Source of the DNA: Marinicella algicola
Lineage (GTDB): Bacteria > Pseudomonadota > Gammaproteobacteria > Xanthomonadales > Marinicellaceae
Direction of reading: 5' to 3'
Assembly (NCBI RefSeq): GCF_028401385.1
Contig: NZ_JAQOMR010000001.1
Coordinates: forward strand, 2,358,501-2,422,500
DNA length: 64,000 nt
This document shows, piece by piece, positions 31,695 through 41,437 of this stretch. The translations under genes and the position numbers were made by a program. The notes beneath the pieces are model-generated. The model saw only the letters and a list, made by a program, of their open reading frames with translations. It made no database searches and was not told where the DNA came from. Every line of letters begins with the position of its first letter. Position 1 is the stretch's first letter.

Positions 31695-32978
31695 TCAGCG
31701 GGCGCGATCGATGATCGCCTGGGCGTCGTCGACGAACACCTCCGCTGCCTGCTGCGGCTCGATGTCGCCAAGCACAACATTCGTGGCGGCACGGATGAAC
31801 GCATCACGCACTTCACCGGCGCCCTTGGGTTCGGGCGGCGGCAACGTGCCGACCTTGTCCTGGATCGCGTTGAAGTAATCCACAGAGACCCTTTCGGCGG
31901 GCGTGAAATCGGGCGCCAGCGCTGCACGGACATCGGGGTTGGCGGGAATGCCGCGCTCCAGGCCGAGGACCTTGGTCGCTTCCGGATTGTTGATCCAGTC
32001 GTTCATGTACATGATCGCGGCTTCAGGATCCTCGCTGTCGCGTGTCAGGCTCATGAACATCGAAGGCTTGATGAACTGGCCCGGGTCGCCGCCTTCCTTG
32101 TGCGGCACCATGGCGGCGCCGACCGGATCCTGCATCAGCGCCTGAACGCCGACGATCTGGTTCGACCAGAAGTTGGATATCGCTGTGTCGCCCGAAACGA
32201 TGCCGACGTCCGACATCGGCAGGTTGGCATCGAGCGACTTGTCGGCGGAGCGCAAAGCGCCCTCGGCCCTCAGGTCGCGCCAGAACTGCCAGTAGTCGGC
32301 AATGATATCCGGCGTAACGGTCACATCGCCATCCGGACCGAAGAAGCTGCTGCCGTTCTGGCGAATCCAGACTTCGCAGACTTCGAGAACCACCGAGCAA
32401 TCGTCGGAGCCCTTGACCTTGCCGCCGGTTGCCTCAGTGATGGTCTTGCAGACGTCGGCAAACTGGTCCCAGGTCCAGTTGATCACATCCGTGTCGGCTA
32501 CGCCGGCTTCCTCAAAGATGGCCTCGTTATAAACAAAGACCTGGCTGTTGGAGCCAATGTTTAGGGCGTAGAGCTTGCCGTCGACCATACCGCCCTGCAG
32601 CGGCCCCTTGTCGAAATTGGAAAGATCGAGCCCGTTGCCGATGAAGGGGTCGAGTTCCTGCAGCGCGCCGCGACGGACATATTCAAACAGGAAGCGATAG
32701 TCCATCTGCACCAGATCGGCCATGTTGCGGCCGGCGGTCTGGGTTGCCATCTTGGTCCAGTAGTCGCCCCAGCCGATGGTTTCGCCGGAAACCGAGATGC
32801 CGGGATGGTTCTTGTCGAAGATCTCGATCACTTCGAAGGTGCGTTTGTCGCGCTCCGGATTACCCCACCAGAAGTGGCGGATACTGCGATCCTGGGCCAA
32901 TGCAGGCATTGCCGGAAGACCGGCGGCGAGCGCCAATCCGCCCGTGGTGGTCAGGAATTTTCTACGTGAAACGGCCAT
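31695..32978 (-). CDS. Extracellular sugar-binding protein of the ABC transporter (Tat-type signal)
   Basis: Family 1 solute-binding protein of about 427 residues that captures the sugar in the periplasm. The N terminus SRRKFLTTTGGLALAAGLPA is a twin-arginine-type signal ending at ALAQD. Sugar-binding SBP features include HFWWGNPERDKRTFEVIEIF and a long C-terminal lobe. I chose the ATG at 32978 because AAGGAGG lies a few bases upstream; a longer in-frame extension to 33056 lacks that support. First gene of the ABC operon. Neighbouring GH105 and GH78 genes suggest an oligosaccharide containing rhamnose and uronate. Confidence 0.9.
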   Translation of the reverse strand: MAVSRRKFLTTTGGLALAAGLPAMPALAQDRSIRHFWWGNPERDKRTFEVIEIFDKNHPGISVSGETIGWGDYWTKMATQTAGRNMADLVQMDYRFLFEYVRRGALQELDPFIGNGLDLSNFDKGPLQGGMVDGKLYALNIGSNSQVFVYNEAIFEEAGVADTDVINWTWDQFADVCKTITEATGGKVKGSDDCSVVLEVCEVWIRQNGSSFFGPDGDVTVTPDIIADYWQFWRDLRAEGALRSADKSLDANLPMSDVGIVSGDTAISNFWSNQIVGVQALMQDPVGAAMVPHKEGGDPGQFIKPSMFMSLTRDSEDPEAAIMYMNDWINNPEATKVLGLERGIPANPDVRAALAPDFTPAERVSVDYFNAIQDKVGTLPPPEPKGAGEVRDAFIRAATNVVLGDIEPQQAAEVFVDDAQAIIDRAR

Positions 32979-33487
32979 AAACTCCTCCTTTTCATGGCTT
33001 TTCAGTCTGCAGTCCGGAAAGGCTCCGGACCGTTGCGATATATTGTCAGTCGGCACCGGCGCTCACATTCAATGAAATATTGCGCGCCACAAAAACTCTT
33101 TTGAAATCAGATATATACGTCTCACAGCCATCAGAATTCGCCCAATACGAACACCGAAAAGCCCAATACGCGAACAGACCCGCCAAGGCCCGCTCCTTGA
33201 TTTCAGAAAATCCTCCCTCTTAAAACGAAGCCGTATGCCCCGCCTCGTCAACCGACCGATCTGCGTCCTCCACGCAGGCCCCGGCCAGAGAAACGTGCTT
33301 CAGGAAGATACACATTAAAAATGCGCACCATTTTTTCTGAAACGGCATTCCATTTTTAAAAATACAACATAGCTACAGACAGATTGCAAGGCAAAAACCT
33401 GCCAACCTTGAGATACGTGCACATCACGGGGTGCCGAGAAGTCCTTGTCACCGTAGCCCACAGTCGGAGGCACGCCACGTCACGGGT
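32979..33487. promoter_or_regulatory. Gap between the GH78 gene and the ABC operon; contains a candidate IclR-type palindrome
   Basis: About 500 bases without a convincing gene, less GC-rich than the surroundings between 33300 and 33400. At 33338-33352 the sequence TGAAACGGCATTCCA forms a near-palindrome (TGGAA/TTTCA half-sites) of the size and spacing bound by IclR-family regulators. It would suit control of the ABC operon by the IclR protein at 27685. No clear promoter hexamers were assigned. Confidence 0.35.
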
Positions 33488-36140
33488 TCAGGCCGAAAGC
33501 CTGAACCGGAAAACATGCGATCCGGTTTGCAGCCGGCTTCGGCGCGCAACAACCGGCGCACCATCGACAACGATATCGCTGAGCCCGTCTGGAAGCACAA
33601 CATCGGCCGTCACCGAAGGCGGCAACACAAGCTGCCATTCACCGTTGTCGCCCTCTATCCGCCAACGGCTTTCCACCATCCCCGTGCGGGCCTCGTAGGT
33701 TGCAGCAACATGCCCGATTCGGCGATCGAAAATCGGACGGGCCAGAACAGAACGATAGCCGGGATCGGCCTCGTTCCAGTCGATGCCGGCAAGGCGCGAC
33801 CAGATCCACTCGCCGACGGCACCATAGGCATAGTGGTTGAACGAGTTCATGTTCGGGCTCTGAAAGCCACCATCGGGCGTCCACCCGTCCCAACGCTCCC
33901 AGATCGTGGTCGCGCCATGACGGATCGAAAAGCCCCAGGAAGGATAGGTTTCCTTTAGAAGAAGGCCCACCGCGTGGGCCGGACTGATATGATCGGCCAC
34001 CACAGGGCAAACATGGCGAACACCGAGAAACCCGGTCTGCAAATGCCAGCCAGCGTCGTCGAACAGCGCTTCCAGCCGTGCCGCCGCCTGCTTTCGCTCT
34101 GCCTCCGGCAGGATCGCGAAATCGAGCGCCAGAAGATAGGCTGTCTGGGTATCGGAGACCAGCTTTCCATCACGCCAGTAGGCTGCAACAAAGGCCTTTC
34201 GGAGCTTTCGCCCCAATGATTGCCAGCGCGTGGAATCCCGGCCGGAGGTCGCGGCGATCTTGTCCATCAGGTCGGCGAGGTGCACCCAATAGGCCGTGGC
34301 AACAAGGAAAGGGTCGGTTTTCGGGCCGACGTTCAGCCAGTCACCATAATTATTATTGTTACGGTTGACGCGCAGGCCATCAGGGTTTGCGGCCTCGATA
34401 TAATCCATCCACGCCACCAGCCGGTCATAGGTTCTGAGCAACAGCGCCCGGTCGCCATAGCGCATGAAGTGATGCCAGGCCATGATGATCGGACCATCGC
34501 CCCAGCCGGGCGCGCCGGGCTGCGGGGTCAGACGATAGGGGTTGAGCGGCTTGGTCGGTGCGACGTCGGGAAAAGCACCTTCCGCCGACTGCCCGTCGGC
34601 AAGATCCTCCATCCACTTGGTCAGAAACGCCTCTACATCCATGTTGTAGCCGGCCGTGCGCCAGAACACCTGCGCATCCGCCGACCAGCCATAGCGTTCG
34701 TCGCGCTGCGGGCAATCAGTCGGCACGGAGAGGAAATTGCCGCGCTGGCCCCAGACGATATTCGACAAAAGCTGATTGACCAGCGGGCTGCCGGTTTCGA
34801 TCATTCCCCGGCAGGGCGTATCCGTCTGGATCGCAATTGCCGTGATCTGCGGCGCATCGCTGACCTCGCCTTCAACCGTAAGCCCTGCATACTGAAAGCC
34901 ACGGAAGGTAAAGCGCGGCTTGAACACCTCTTCACCCTCCCCTTGGCGATGTAGATATCCTCATTGACCGCATAGCGCATGTTGTCGAGGTAGAGCGCAC
35001 CGTCATCTTGCAGGCGCTCGGCAAACCGCAGCCTGAAGACGGTGCCCGCCGGGGCCTTCACCTTCAGCTCGGCATAGCCTGCAAGGTTCTGCGAAAAGTC
35101 ATAGATCTCGTATGCCGCCCTTTTCGTGCAGAAAGCGCCCTTCGAAACGGGCAATCTCGCGGGCGGGCTGCACCCGCTGGGCATCGAGCACCGGCGCACC
35201 GGGCTCGGGAACGAAAGCCTCGACCGGCTGCCATGCCGAGGTGTCGAAACCGGCCTGATCCCAGCCATCAATTTCCAGCCGCGCATCAAAGGCTTCGCCT
35301 GCCAGAAAGTCACTGTAGAGGATCGGCCCCTGCGTCGTCTGCCAGTCGCCGTCGCTGACGATGCGTTCAAGGCGACCGTCTTGATATTCGAGATGGATCT
35401 GGCATTTGAATGCCGGACGACCGCCGTAATGGTTGCCCGCACGACGCTGATTGTGGCCGATCCGTCCGGAATACCAGCCCTCTCCGAGGATTGCACCGAT
35501 GACATTCTCGCCGGCGCAGAACATCTCGGTCACATCAAACGTCTGATATTCGACGCGGGTATGGTAGTCGGTCCAGCCGGGCGCCATGACATGGTCGCCG
35601 ACCCGGCTTCCGTTGATCGAGAATTCGTAAAGCCCCAGCGCCGTGACATAGGCAAAGGCGCGGACAGGCCTGTCATCAAGCCTGACGGCGCGACGCAGAT
35701 AGTCGGCGGGACGCGCCTGAAACCGGTTGTCATAGCGATTTCCCTGCGGCACATCGCGGCCAGCCGGCAGCACGATATAGCGGGCAATCCAATCCGCGCG
35801 CCAATCTTCGGCTCTGAGCCCGGAAAAAACGCACTGGTGCCGCAAAGCCAGAGGCCTGGCCGTTCTCGTCCCAAACCTGCACCGACCACCAGATGGCAAG
35901 ATCGGAGACCGGCGGCGGGCCATCCCATGTCACCCCCGGCCACGCTTCTTCCCGCTTGCCGCTGTCCCAGAGGTCACCTTTGCCTTGCGTCACGCTATCG
36001 GGATCGGTCCCGGCAACGACACGAAAAGCGCACTGCGCTTTCGCATCGCCGTCCAAGGCCCATGAAAATGTCGGCATCTCGCCATTCAGCCCGGATGCTT
36101 CATCCAGTGCGGCAACGCGCAGGCGAAAGGGTTTCAGCAT
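33488..36140 (-). CDS. GH78 alpha-L-rhamnosidase (three frameshifts)
   Basis: Glycoside hydrolase of about 885 residues releasing alpha-linked L-rhamnose. No signal peptide is seen, suggesting cytoplasmic action on imported oligosaccharides. An N-terminal beta-sandwich part (LKPFRLRVAALDEASGLNGE, VSDLAIWWSVQVWDENGQAS) precedes the rhamnosidase N domain (INGSRVGDHVMAPGWTDYHT). The catalytic (alpha/alpha)6 barrel follows, with the hallmark VPTDCPQRDERYGWSADAQV carrying acidic catalytic residues, and a C-terminal sandwich. Frames break near 35838, 35108 and 34940; the last is repaired by one G (KGEGEEVFKPRFTFRG). A MITE-like element lies just upstream of the start. Confidence 0.9.
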
Positions 36141-36174
36141 ATCTCTGTTCCCCGAATTATCTTACTGGATGTTA

Positions 36175-36315
36175 GTGTCTGTCCAAGAATAAAGAGAACG
36201 TTGGAATTCCGGTGACCGCCATCCTCGATCGATCCTGAAACCACAGTTTACGGCGCGGTTATATTGCATCGACACACTTTGAATTTCCGGCCTCGTTGAA
36301 TTCTTGGACAGACAC
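36175..36315. mobile_element. MITE-like element, 141 bp, with 16-bp perfect terminal inverted repeats
   Basis: The left end GTGTCTGTCCAAGAAT (36175-36190) and the right end ATTCTTGGACAGACAC (36300-36315) are perfect inverted repeats. Both ends are flanked by TTA (36172-36174 and 36316-36318), a candidate 3-bp target duplication. The interior has no coding potential, and the two arms diverge beyond 16 bp. The right-hand TTA is also the stop codon of the GntR gene. No transposase and no second copy were seen in the window. The family of the parent element is unknown. Confidence 0.6.
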
Positions 36316-36985
36316 TTAAAGCTGCAGAGCACGGTTGCGCGCATTGCGCACATGCTTGTCCATCGCTTCAACGGCCGCCGTCAGGTCCCGCTTCTGAATG
36401 GCATCGATAACCGCCAGATGATCGCCGAAAGCCTCCGGCAGCACGGTTTCATTCAGTCGGATCCGGTCAAGCTTGATCAACCGCATACGAATAGCGTTGA
36501 TGTTGTAGGCGCTACGCAAAAGCTCGTTGTCGGTGGCAGAAATCAGCAAGTTGTGAAACCCGGTGTCGACCTCCTGGCCGCGCGCCAAAAGCTCCGGTGT
36601 CGGTGCCTTGCGCACGGCATCAATGATCTCGATATGCAGCTTGCGCTGGCTTTCAAGCACTGTATCGGACATGTGCTGCACCGCGTGCATCACCGCTTCG
36701 CGCTCAAGCGCGGCGCGCATCTGAAAGGTATTGCGAATCATAGAAAGATCGATTGCGGGTATCAGAATTCCGCGTTGCGGCAGCACACTGACGAGCCCTT
36801 CAGCCTGAAGTCGCGGCAGAAGTTCCTAAGTGCGCCAATTGAAAGGTTCAGCATTTCAACGAGCGCACGCTGCGATACCATCTGGCCAGGGCGCAATTGC
36901 CCGCTCATCAGCGCATCCTGAAAAGATCGTAGGCCGCATCCTTCACGCCCGCGCCACCGGCCTCGATTGCACCTTGTTTCACCAC
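36316..36985 (-). CDS. GntR-family (FadR/FCD) transcriptional regulator (two frameshifts)
   Basis: Regulator of about 223 residues after repair. The wHTH region reads DLFQDALMSGQLRPGQMVSQ then ALVEMLNLSIGALRELLPRL, and the FCD ligand-binding domain covers the C-terminal two thirds (FQMRAALEREAVMHAVQHMS). Breaks near 36919 (one T) and 36829 (one G) split the HTH across frames. The start is a GTG at 36985 following GGGAAG. It lies between the DHDPS-like and GH78 genes on the same strand and probably senses a sugar acid taken up here. Its stop codon coincides with the edge of the MITE-like element. Confidence 0.8.
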
Positions 36986-37047
36986 GGCTTTTCTTCCCTC
37001 TCCAAGTTACAGACAGTGCCCGGGCGCTGCCCTTGCCATCAACCGCC

Positions 37048-37944
37048 TCAGCTTGCGACCGGTTGCTCTACGGCTGCTGCATGAACCCTCTCCATAACGG
37101 CAGCGCTTGCCGGAGAAAGTGGCGGCAGCGTTCGTCTGAAGGCATCATCATTGCGCAGTTCGGAAACCAGCGCCTTCAAAACCACCGTTCCGCCATAGCC
37201 ATCAACGGCCTCTATCCGCGCCTTGGCCCGAGCCCTGAGCGCATCGGTGACCGGTCCGGTATAAAGCTGGACTGTATCAGCGGGATAAGGGTTTGTCATA
37301 CCACCGATCATACCAGCGCCGCCGGCAGCGACCATATCCGGCAGAATACGGTCATCTCCAGTGAAAATCGAAAGCTGCGGAAACGCTTCGATCAGCTTCA
37401 GCCCCTCGGAAAAGCTCCCGGTGGAATCCTTGATCCCGACAATACGCTTCCCGAATCGCTCAAGCATCACTTCCACCTGCGGCACGTCGAAGGTGACGCC
37501 GGAGAAGTGCGGGAAATTGTAGAGCACGATCTCGATATCCGGAGAATCGGCCCGCTCGATCATTGCCTCATAGAAATCGGCAACCGCCCCACGTGAAGAG
37601 GGTGCGTAATAATAGGGCGGGATAACGAGAGCCGCGCGCGCGCCGACCTCTGCTATTGCAGAAAGCATGCCTGCTGCTTCGTCAAGCGCGGAGGCGACAA
37701 CACCCGGAATATGGCGCTTCATATCCATGCCTGCCTCAGCAAGCGCCCTCAAAGCTTCAACTTTCTGGCGGGTCGAGAAAGAAGCGCCCTCACCCGTCGT
37801 GCCGAACTCCGAAACAAAGGAACAGCCACCTTCGAGCATAAATTCCATATGAGACTTGAGGCGCTGGAGATCGATTTCACAAGCCTCTGTTACCGGCGTT
37901 ACACAAGCTCCGACAACGCCCCTCAGATCACTTTCCGCCAGCAT
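37048..37944 (-). CDS. Dihydrodipicolinate synthase (DapA)-family aldolase/lyase
   Basis: Class I aldolase of about 298 residues. The N-terminal GVVGACVTPVTEACEIDLQR is typical. The Schiff-base lysine is in RIVGIKDSTGSFSEG, the catalytic tyrosine in IVLYNFPHFSG, and the carboxylate-binding region EFGTTGEGASFS has replaced part of the lysine-pathway consensus. Given the sugar-acid neighbourhood, a 2-keto-3-deoxy sugar acid aldolase or dehydratase is more likely than lysine synthesis, but this is inference. The ATG at 37944 has GGAAGGA upstream. Divergent from the TRAP genes. Confidence 0.82.
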   Translation of the reverse strand: MLAESDLRGVVGACVTPVTEACEIDLQRLKSHMEFMLEGGCSFVSEFGTTGEGASFSTRQKVEALRALAEAGMDMKRHIPGVVASALDEAAGMLSAIAEVGARAALVIPPYYYAPSSRGAVADFYEAMIERADSPDIEIVLYNFPHFSGVTFDVPQVEVMLERFGKRIVGIKDSTGSFSEGLKLIEAFPQLSIFTGDDRILPDMVAAGGAGMIGGMTNPYPADTVQLYTGPVTDALRARAKARIEAVDGYGGTVVLKALVSELRNDDAFRRTLPPLSPASAAVMERVHAAAVEQPVAS

Positions 37945-37974
37945 GATGTTCCTTCCCGGACGTTGATCGTATGG

Positions 37975-37987
37975 CTGATACAATCAG
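37975..37987. promoter_or_regulatory. Candidate GntR-type operator between divergent aldolase and TRAP genes
   Basis: CTGATACAATCAG is a perfect palindrome with 5-bp arms and a 3-bp centre, in the 133-bp gap between the two divergent units. The nearest regulator gene encodes the GntR/FadR-type protein at 36316-36985. The site is suitable for dual control; there is no direct evidence of binding. Confidence 0.4.
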
Positions 37988-38077
37988 TATTTACATCAGT
38001 GATCGAAACCCGTAAAGTTGATTTTGCCTGCCGGGACATTTTGATAAATGAGGAGACCGGCCGACTTGTAGGGAGGA

Positions 38078-39072
38078 ATGATTTTGAAGAAGTCACTTAT
38101 CGCCAAGGCGCTGCTGTGCTCCGTGTTCATCGCGACGCCCGCTCTGGCCCAGGATCCGATCGAACTGAAAATGACCGTGCCGAGCGTGCCGACCGACCTG
38201 CACACCAAGGCTCTGCACGTGTTCAAAGACGCTGTCGAAAAGGAACTGCCCGGCACGTTCGATGTGCAGATTTATGATTCCGGCTCATTGTTCGGCCAGG
38301 GTGCCGACCTTGATGCGCTTCAGCGCGGCAATGCCGAAATGACCTATGTGTCCTATCAGCTGATCGCCGATGCTCTGCCGCAATACGGCCTGCTGACAGC
38401 CGGCTATCTTTTTCAGAGCCCGGAACATTACCGCACCTTCCTGGGAAGCGATATCGGCCAGGAATTCGAGCAAACCGTTTCCGATGAAATGGACATCAAG
38501 ATTCTGGACGCCTGCTATCTTGGCACCCGCCAGCTGAACCTGCGCAACAAGATGGATATCCAGACCCCGGACGATCTTGCCGGCGTGAAGCTGCGTATGC
38601 CGAGCTCCGACGCATGGCTGTTTCTCGGTCAGGCGCTTGGCGCCAACCCGACACCGCTCCCCTTCGGCGAAGTTTATCTCGGCCTGCAGACCGGCACGAT
38701 TGACGCTCAGGACAACCCTCTGCCGACGGTCGCAGCCGCAAAATTCTACGAAGTCACCGACCAAATCACGCTGACGTCGCACCTCGTTGACGCCATCAAC
38801 TTCTCCGTCTCCAACACTTTCTGGGATGAACTGGACGACGCGCAGAAAGAGGCTGTCACCAAGGCCGCCAAGGCCGCCTGCGACTGGAACAATGCCGAGC
38901 GCGTGAAGGTGGAAGGAGATCTTGTCGCCTTTCTCGAGGAAAAGGCCTTGCCGTGACGACACCCGATGTTGACGCGTTCCGATCCCATGTTCAGCAGGCC
39001 TATATGAATTCGCCGCGTGCGGCGGACTGGCCAAAAGGCTGGGTCGAACAGATCAACCAGCTGGCTGAGTGA
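38078..39072 (+). CDS. dctP: TRAP transporter solute-binding protein, DctP family (frameshifted)
   Basis: Periplasmic binding protein of about 331 residues with a signal peptide ending near TPALAQD. DctP features: TKALHVFKDAVEKELPG, the binding-site arginine region DDLAGVKLRMPSSDAWLFLG and the block EVYLGLQTGTIDAQDNPLPT. The frame breaks near 38946. One G restores FLEEKGLAVTTPDVDAFRSH and the usual C terminus. GGAGG abuts the ATG at 38078, so the TTG at 38084 is a plausible alternative start. Ligand probably a sugar acid or similar carboxylate. Confidence 0.92.
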
Positions 39073-39078
39073 TCCGCC

Positions 39079-39585
39079 ATGCCGGCCCGAGATACTGCCA
39101 ATGCCCTACGAAAGTGGGGCATTTTTCTAAAGGCCGTCGCGGATGCCATCGGCGCCCTGTTCTTTCTGTCAGCGTTCGTCGGCTTCATCATCCAGATTTT
39201 CTACCGATACGTGATGAACCGGCCGCTGCTGTGGACCGAAGAGTTTACGATGATCGCCTTCATCTGGGCGGTATTCTGGGCGGCGGCCTTTTGCGTTCCA
39301 ATCCGCGAGCATGTTTCCTTCGATGTCGTCTATGATATCGTGCCGGAGCGCGCACGCCGGTTTTTCACCATGTTCTCAATGGTGATGCTGATCGCGGCCT
39401 TTGCCCTCCTGATCCCCTATACTTGGGACTATCTCGATTTTCTGACACGCAAGAAGAGCTCGGTTCTCCGCATTCCGATGAACCTGGTCTATGGCTGCTA
39501 TCTGTTCTTCCTGTTCGGCTTCACCGTGCAGGCGATCTGGCGACTCATACGTCTTTCCGGACCAAAATGGACCGAGGAGATCTGA
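39079..39585 (+). CDS. dctQ: TRAP transporter small permease, DctQ family
   Basis: Four-helix inner-membrane subunit of 168 residues linking the binding protein to the large permease. Helices include ALFFLSAFVGFIIQIFYRYV and a conserved LLWTEEFTMIAFIWAVFWAA typical of DctQ. The frame is intact. It begins six bases after dctP and ends 14 bases before dctM, so one operon is likely. Confidence 0.92.
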   Translation: MPARDTANALRKWGIFLKAVADAIGALFFLSAFVGFIIQIFYRYVMNRPLLWTEEFTMIAFIWAVFWAAAFCVPIREHVSFDVVYDIVPERARRFFTMFSMVMLIAAFALLIPYTWDYLDFLTRKKSSVLRIPMNLVYGCYLFFLFGFTVQAIWRLIRLSGPKWTEEI

Positions 39586-39599
39586 CGGGGATTTTTGAC

Positions 39600-40905
39600 A
39601 TGTCATTTCTGTCCGAGCATGCGCTGATCGTCATGCTGGTTATCATGGTGACGATCACCATCACAGGGCTACCCTTCGGTATCTCGATGATTGTCGCCAG
39701 CATTTTCTATCTTTTCCTGGCCGGGCGCGATGTCGGGCTCGCCGCCGAAAATGTGCTGAACGGCGTTTTCGGCAATTTTGTTGCGCTTGCCGTGCCCCTT
39801 TTCATTTTCGCCGCGAATGTGATGAACGAGGGCAAGATCTCCGACAGGCTGCTCGATTTTGCCCTTGCTGTGGTCGGCAGACTTCCCGGGGCCTAGCGCA
39901 GGTCAACATCTTCACCAGCCTGATTTTCTCAGGTATGAGCGGTTCGGCGATCTCCGATGCGGCGGGCGTGGGCAAGATCATTACCGATATGATGATGAAA
40001 GAGAACCGCTATCCACGCGGTTTCGCGGGTGCGCTGACCGCAGCCTCCGCCGTCGTCGGGCCGATCTTCCCGCCATCGATCCCGATGGTGTTCTATGCCC
40101 TGATTTCTTCCACATCGGTGGGCGTGCTCTTCCTCGGCGGCGTCGTGCCGGCGCTCCTGATGTGCACGGTCATGGCGGTCGCAGTTGGCATCATGGCCAA
40201 GATCTCGCGGCTTTCCGATTGAGGAAGCCGTTCCGTTCCGCGCCCTGCCGCTGATCATCATCCGCGCTTTCCCGGCGTTGTTGATGCCCATCATTCTGCT
40301 CGGCGGCATCTATTCCGGCATCTTCACCCCGACAGAAGCGGCTGCCGTCTCGGCGCTCTACGCCCTGCTGCTAGCCGTTTTCGCCTACCGGGTGCTCGGG
40401 CTCAGGTCCTTCTGGAACGTAGTCATCTCCAGCATGAAAACCACGGCTGTGGTCACCATGGTGCTGTGTGGCGCCTTCATCTTCAACTATGTGATCACCG
40501 TTGAGCGGGTGCCGCTGATGGTGTTCCAGGCGTTCGACAACTACCAGCTTGAGACACTGGCAATTCCTGATACTGCTGAACATCTTGTACCTGCTGCTCG
40601 GCTGTATCCTTGATGTCTCGACGATCATGTTGGTCGTCACACCGCTGTTCATTCCGACGGCGGCAGCGCTCGGCATCGACCTCAACCATCTGGGTATCGT
40701 CCTCGTCTTCAACATGATGATCGGGCTGATTACTCCGCCCTACGGCATATTGCTGTTCATCATCAAGGCACTGAACGGGATACCGCTTGGCGAGATGATC
40801 CGGGAGACATGGTTCTTCATGGCGATCCTGATCACCATGCTTATGGCGCTCACCTTCATACCGGCCCTATCCTTGTGGCTGCCACGCGCGGCGGGCATGC
40901 TCTGA
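39600..40905 (+). CDS. dctM: TRAP transporter large permease, DctM family (three frameshifts)
   Basis: Proton- or sodium-motive-force-driven transporter subunit of about 436 residues and twelve helices. Family motifs: ALAVPLFIFAANVMNEGKIS, SGMSGSAISDAAGVGKI, FPPSIPMVFYALISSTSVG, GGIYSGIFTPTEAAAVSALY, and a C-terminal TPPYGILLFIIKAL. Frames break near 39890 (one G gives LPGGLAQVNIF), near 40210 (probably a CG unit missing in a CGCG run) and near 40550. With net repair the length is that of a normal DctM. Ends in a very long inverted-repeat terminator shared with the convergent VOC gene. Confidence 0.92.
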
Positions 40906-40920
40906 GCCAAAACTGCGAAT

Positions 40921-40975
40921 GCCAAAATGCATAACGGCCGGTCCCATGACAGGACCGACCGTTATGCATTTTGGC
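40921..40975. terminator. Long bidirectional terminator-type hairpin
   Basis: Two 24-base arms (40921-40944 and 40952-40975) pair with a single C-A mismatch around a 7-nt loop. The outer 17 pairs are perfect and begin GCCAAAATGC. It lies between the stops of the convergent dctM and VOC genes. AAAA/TTTT inside the stem rather than a separate T-run makes it unusually long for a terminator. Confidence 0.75.
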
Positions 40976-40993
40976 CCGCATGCGAAGCCGCCG

Positions 40994-41422
40994 TTACCGC
41001 TCCACAAGCTCGATCAGAATTCCGTCGGGATCGCGGCAGAAGGCAACCTTGCTGATGATGTCGCTGTTGTAAGCCTGACGCGGCGCCTCGACCATTTCCA
41101 CACCGGCGACCTGCAGCTTTTGGTAAAGCGCCTCGACATCATCGAAGCAGAAGGTCAGGTGACGCAGGCCGGCCCGCCCGGCGGCAACATCCTCGGCCTG
41201 CAGCGCCCCTGTTGCCGGCCCCATGATCTCCAGCATGCCGTTGCCAGCATCGAGAAAGCATAGCTGATGGCCCGCCGGACCCCGATCGATCGGCCGGCCA
41301 TCGGAACGCTCGTCACCGGAGCGCCGGACGACCAGTCTCAGGCCCAGCAGGTCGACGTAGAAATTCAGGCTTTTATCGATACTGCTGACGGTCATGCCGA
41401 CATGCTCGATGCCTTTCAACAT
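40994..41422 (-). CDS. VOC-superfamily (glyoxalase/dioxygenase-like) protein
   Basis: Protein of 142 residues with paired beta-alpha-beta modules. It begins LKGIEHVGMTVSSIDKSLNF with the first metal-ligand His, has HLTFCFDDVEALYQKLQ in the second module and ends FCRDPDGILIELVE with the last Glu ligand. The VOC fold covers glyoxalase I, epimerases and dioxygenases, so the reaction is open. Cotranscribed with the FadR regulator and two oxidoreductases upstream, so a role in the same sugar-derivative pathway, perhaps as epimerase or isomerase, is inferred. Confidence 0.8.
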   Translation of the reverse strand: MLKGIEHVGMTVSSIDKSLNFYVDLLGLRLVVRRSGDERSDGRPIDRGPAGHQLCFLDAGNGMLEIMGPATGALQAEDVAAGRAGLRHLTFCFDDVEALYQKLQVAGVEMVEAPRQAYNSDIISKVAFCRDPDGILIELVER

Positions 41423-41437
41423 GGGTTCATCAACTCC

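Noticed and set aside
39600..40905. Programmed frameshifting or recoding as explanation for split genes
   Set aside because: Breaks occur in unrelated genes at arbitrary places, lack slippery heptamers with structures, and need loss of bases in homopolymers; error is simpler.
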